From: an uncultured Bacteroides sp. | GTDB taxonomy: Bacteria > Bacteroidota > Bacteroidia > Bacteroidales > Bacteroidaceae | Length of the DNA stretch: 64,000 nt | Assembly (NCBI GenBank): GCA_900555635.1 | Contig: USLU01000004.1 | Coordinates: forward strand, 84,691 to 148,690 | Reading direction: 5' to 3' | Part shown: piece after piece, positions 62,237 through 64,000 of the stretch | Layout of the letters: every line of letters starts with the position of its first letter | How positions within the stretch are numbered: position 1 is the stretch's first letter | Position numbers and translations under genes: made by a program | The notes under the pieces: model-generated | The model's database searches: none | The model's input: the letters and a program-made list of their open reading frames with translations, nothing else | Told to the model about the DNA's origin: nothing

Positions 62237-63745
62237 CTATTTTTCAAATATTGTATACAAAAAATTCGGAGGTAAAGATTCTAAATAAGTCCCCTCATAA
62301 CTCTTAGGATTCCAGCATTTAGCAACTTCTGTATATAAGGAGAATTGACCTGCTGAAAAACTTTTGTTTCGAATAATAGAGCTCATTAAACCATTTATTG
62401 CTATACTGAATTTATCATTTAAATAAGAAGCAGCTTTAATATAAGAACTATTCACAGAAAAAGTTCCATAAACTATAGCATTAACTATATCCGGAAATAA
62501 ATGAGCCTCTAACTCAAGGTTAAATTTATTCACTAATTTCTCTGCATCTGCTCCATAAACAATATTATGTTGTACAGCATGCACCAACTCCTCTCTTAAA
62601 GTGACTGAATTAACAGCAAGTGAGTTAGCAAACAAAATAGTCTGCGTTCCTGAGTCATACTTTCCATTTGCGACTCCATCTAATTTTGAATCTATCTTAA
62701 AATTAAGCTTCACTTTACCATCAACTAATAGTGTAAACAATAACTTAAAAAACTTATTCTGATTAATTAATTCAGTCAACTCTTTTTCCAACTTTTTCTT
62801 ATCCGCAGCTGATAAATTTGACTTAGTTCCATAGAGTTTATCAACGTATGGGGTTGTAGAAGATGATCCTCCTCCACTTTGGCTTCCCCCTCCCGATGGC
62901 GGCTGTATCGGTGGTGTAGGGATAGTTGGATAGGGTGGTAATACCGGAACTGGTGGCTCTGCACCAGGCGGTAAAGGAGGAGGTGGAGGAGGTGGAGGAT
63001 ATGGTGCGGTAGTTCCAAATCCCGGTAAAGTAACTTCCCATCCATATTCACCCCTTGTCACAGCTCGAAGCTTTCTCCGTACACTCTTTGCGCCAACTAA
63101 ACGATTCATAGCCTCTAAATCATCCCAAATATTAATGCTGGCATTAAATAATGAAATCTGCTTACACAACACACCATCCATATAATACTCTACTTGTATA
63201 GTATAATTTGTTGATACAGTAGAATACATTACAGTACCACTAAACTTTGTATCCAAGTCACCACTATAAAACATATCCTCTATCCGCGAACTATTTCTCG
63301 TCGCATGTTCTGCATCAGGAATAATGGTTGCAATATAGCAACTTAACGCATCCTTTTCTAACGATTTTACAACAATTAACTTCTGTAGGATGGCTGTATA
63401 ATAAGTATCCGTAGAAGAAACAGTACCTGAATCGTTTTTCAAGTAAAACGAACCTTCATAAGTAGCTTCAGTCCACAATGGAACATCCACATTGATTGTC
63501 CCGGGTTGTGTAAGAACTTTCACCCGCTTCCAATCAGGTCCTATCAAACCCGGATGCAGCCCTTGTGTCTCGTACTCCATCTCCATGGAAATATAGTCCT
63601 CAAAATACTCACGTGCTTCCTGCACAAAAGGATGAGAACTCATATTCCCGGAATCATTTTCAAAAGTACCGTCATCCTGCTCACACGAATAGAACAGCAG
63701 TACCACAAGCCCCAATAAAGGCCAAAGTTTTCTGCAATACTTCAT
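62237..63745 (-). CDS. Multidomain lipoprotein with proline-rich linker and EExxHxxxH domain (candidate effector)
   Basis: A 502-residue lipoprotein. The ATG at 63745 was chosen by analogy with its paralogue at 58941; the signal ends LLFYSCEQ. Residues about 30-230 form a domain shared with the 58213-58941 protein (MSSHPFVQEAREYFEDY and following). A proline-rich stretch (about 250-280) is followed by a Gly/Ser linker. The C-terminal domain (about 300-502) contains REELVHAVQH near residue 385 and NLELEAHLFPDI near 410, a pattern like zinc metallopeptidase domains of some toxins, with Glu in place of the first His of HExxH. It ends LESLPPNFLYTIFEK. The family is not recognised; enzyme activity is inferred. 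Confidence 0.72.
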   Translation of the reverse strand: MKYCRKLWPLLGLVVLLFYSCEQDDGTFENDSGNMSSHPFVQEAREYFEDYISMEMEYETQGLHPGLIGPDWKRVKVLTQPGTINVDVPLWTEATYEGSFYLKNDSGTVSSTDTYYTAILQKLIVVKSLEKDALSCYIATIIPDAEHATRNSSRIEDMFYSGDLDTKFSGTVMYSTVSTNYTIQVEYYMDGVLCKQISLFNASINIWDDLEAMNRLVGAKSVRRKLRAVTRGEYGWEVTLPGFGTTAPYPPPPPPPPLPPGAEPPVPVLPPYPTIPTPPIQPPSGGGSQSGGGSSSTTPYVDKLYGTKSNLSAADKKKLEKELTELINQNKFFKLLFTLLVDGKVKLNFKIDSKLDGVANGKYDSGTQTILFANSLAVNSVTLREELVHAVQHNIVYGADAEKLVNKFNLELEAHLFPDIVNAIVYGTFSVNSSYIKAASYLNDKFSIAINGLMSSIIRNKSFSAGQFSLYTEVAKCWNPKSYEGTYLESLPPNFLYTIFEK

Positions 63746-63780
63746 CAGCATTAAATTTAAAGGATTAATAAAAGTAAGAA

Positions 63781-64000
63781 TTACAAAACTTCAACAACAT
63801 AGTCTTCACCTATAGCGGTCAAAGGAATAATCAAAGTCGTTCCGCTAAAAACATCGGAGTAAACTATTTCGTCGGAAGTCGTATCTGTCACTTGCAGATA
63901 TTTGTTTGCAATGGGGGTATCAAAACAAATATAAAGCATCTCCTCTTCCACATAACCGGGAATCATAGAAGGAAGTGAACGAGTGACACTTTCCCTACTG
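63781..64000 (-). CDS. DUF3244-like small secreted protein, partial (N-terminus beyond the window)
   Basis: The open frame runs from the window edge to a stop at 63781. It begins SRESVTRSLPSMIPGYVEEE, continues MLYICFDTPIANKYLQVTD and ends IPLTAIGEDYVVEVL. The RSLP start, a single beta-rich domain and the GEDYVVEV ending match the small DUF3244 proteins of Bacteroides, which carry a signal peptide and about 110 residues in all. An internal ATG exists, but homology-like sequence continues upstream of it. It is first in this run of minus-strand genes within the window, 35 bp before the candidate effector. Confidence 0.6.
   Translation of the reverse strand, partial: SRESVTRSLPSMIPGYVEEEMLYICFDTPIANKYLQVTDTTSDEIVYSDVFSGTTLIIPLTAIGEDYVVEVL

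Overview
The window looks like chromosome from a gut Bacteroides. The evidence is three SusC/SusD pairs, two single-polypeptide hybrid two-component regulators (HTCS), many lipoprotein or signal-peptide glycoside hydrolases, promoters with a TAnnTTTG -7 box, and generally weak Shine-Dalgarno sequences. I see no rRNA, tRNA, insertion sequence, phage gene or CRISPR array. Apart from two forward-strand blocks (13743-16376 and 23824-26575), every gene lies on the minus strand.

Layout. 1-4251: a GH92 alpha-mannosidase (cut by the window edge), an arabinose/fucose-isomerase-like enzyme and an AraC regulator. 4455-16376: polysaccharide utilisation locus (PUL) 1, with SusD, SusC, an HTCS and a divergent GH172 (DUF2961)-PHP fusion protein. 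16456-26575: mostly housekeeping genes, namely a DPP7-type S46 peptidase, a DUF389 membrane protein, a flippase, ruvB, an AlkD-type DNA glycosylase, an M28 peptidase, an SpmA/SpmB fusion and ybeY. 26722-47582: PUL 2, with SusC/SusD, four GH43 enzymes, a GH78 rhamnosidase, an unidentified probable (alpha/alpha)6 enzyme, an aldose 1-epimerase and an HTCS. This set suggests an arabinose- and rhamnose-containing plant glycan such as a pectic side chain. 47795-54426: PUL 3, with SusC/SusD and a GH2 enzyme. 54571-64000: an accessory operon of secreted proteins.

The accessory operon is the most unusual part. A lipoprotein with a proline-rich linker and a C-terminal EExxHxxxH domain (62237-63745) is followed by four tandem paralogues of a small secreted protein. 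Each of the last three paralogues is preceded by a roughly 36-codon remnant of the lipoprotein's own C-terminal end. This is the architecture expected of a polymorphic toxin with cognate immunity genes and displaced toxin tips. Downstream are a paralogue carrying only the lipoprotein's N-terminal domain, a transglutaminase-like lipoprotein and an O-antigen-ligase-like membrane protein.

A second theme is small repeats. Three intergenic arrays of unrelated sequence share a period of 22 bp (9333-9492, 26591-26669, 27955-28064), and a palindromic segment is inserted in frame inside the alkD-like gene (23017-23095).

All family calls come from reading motifs and from memory of the families. No database search was run.
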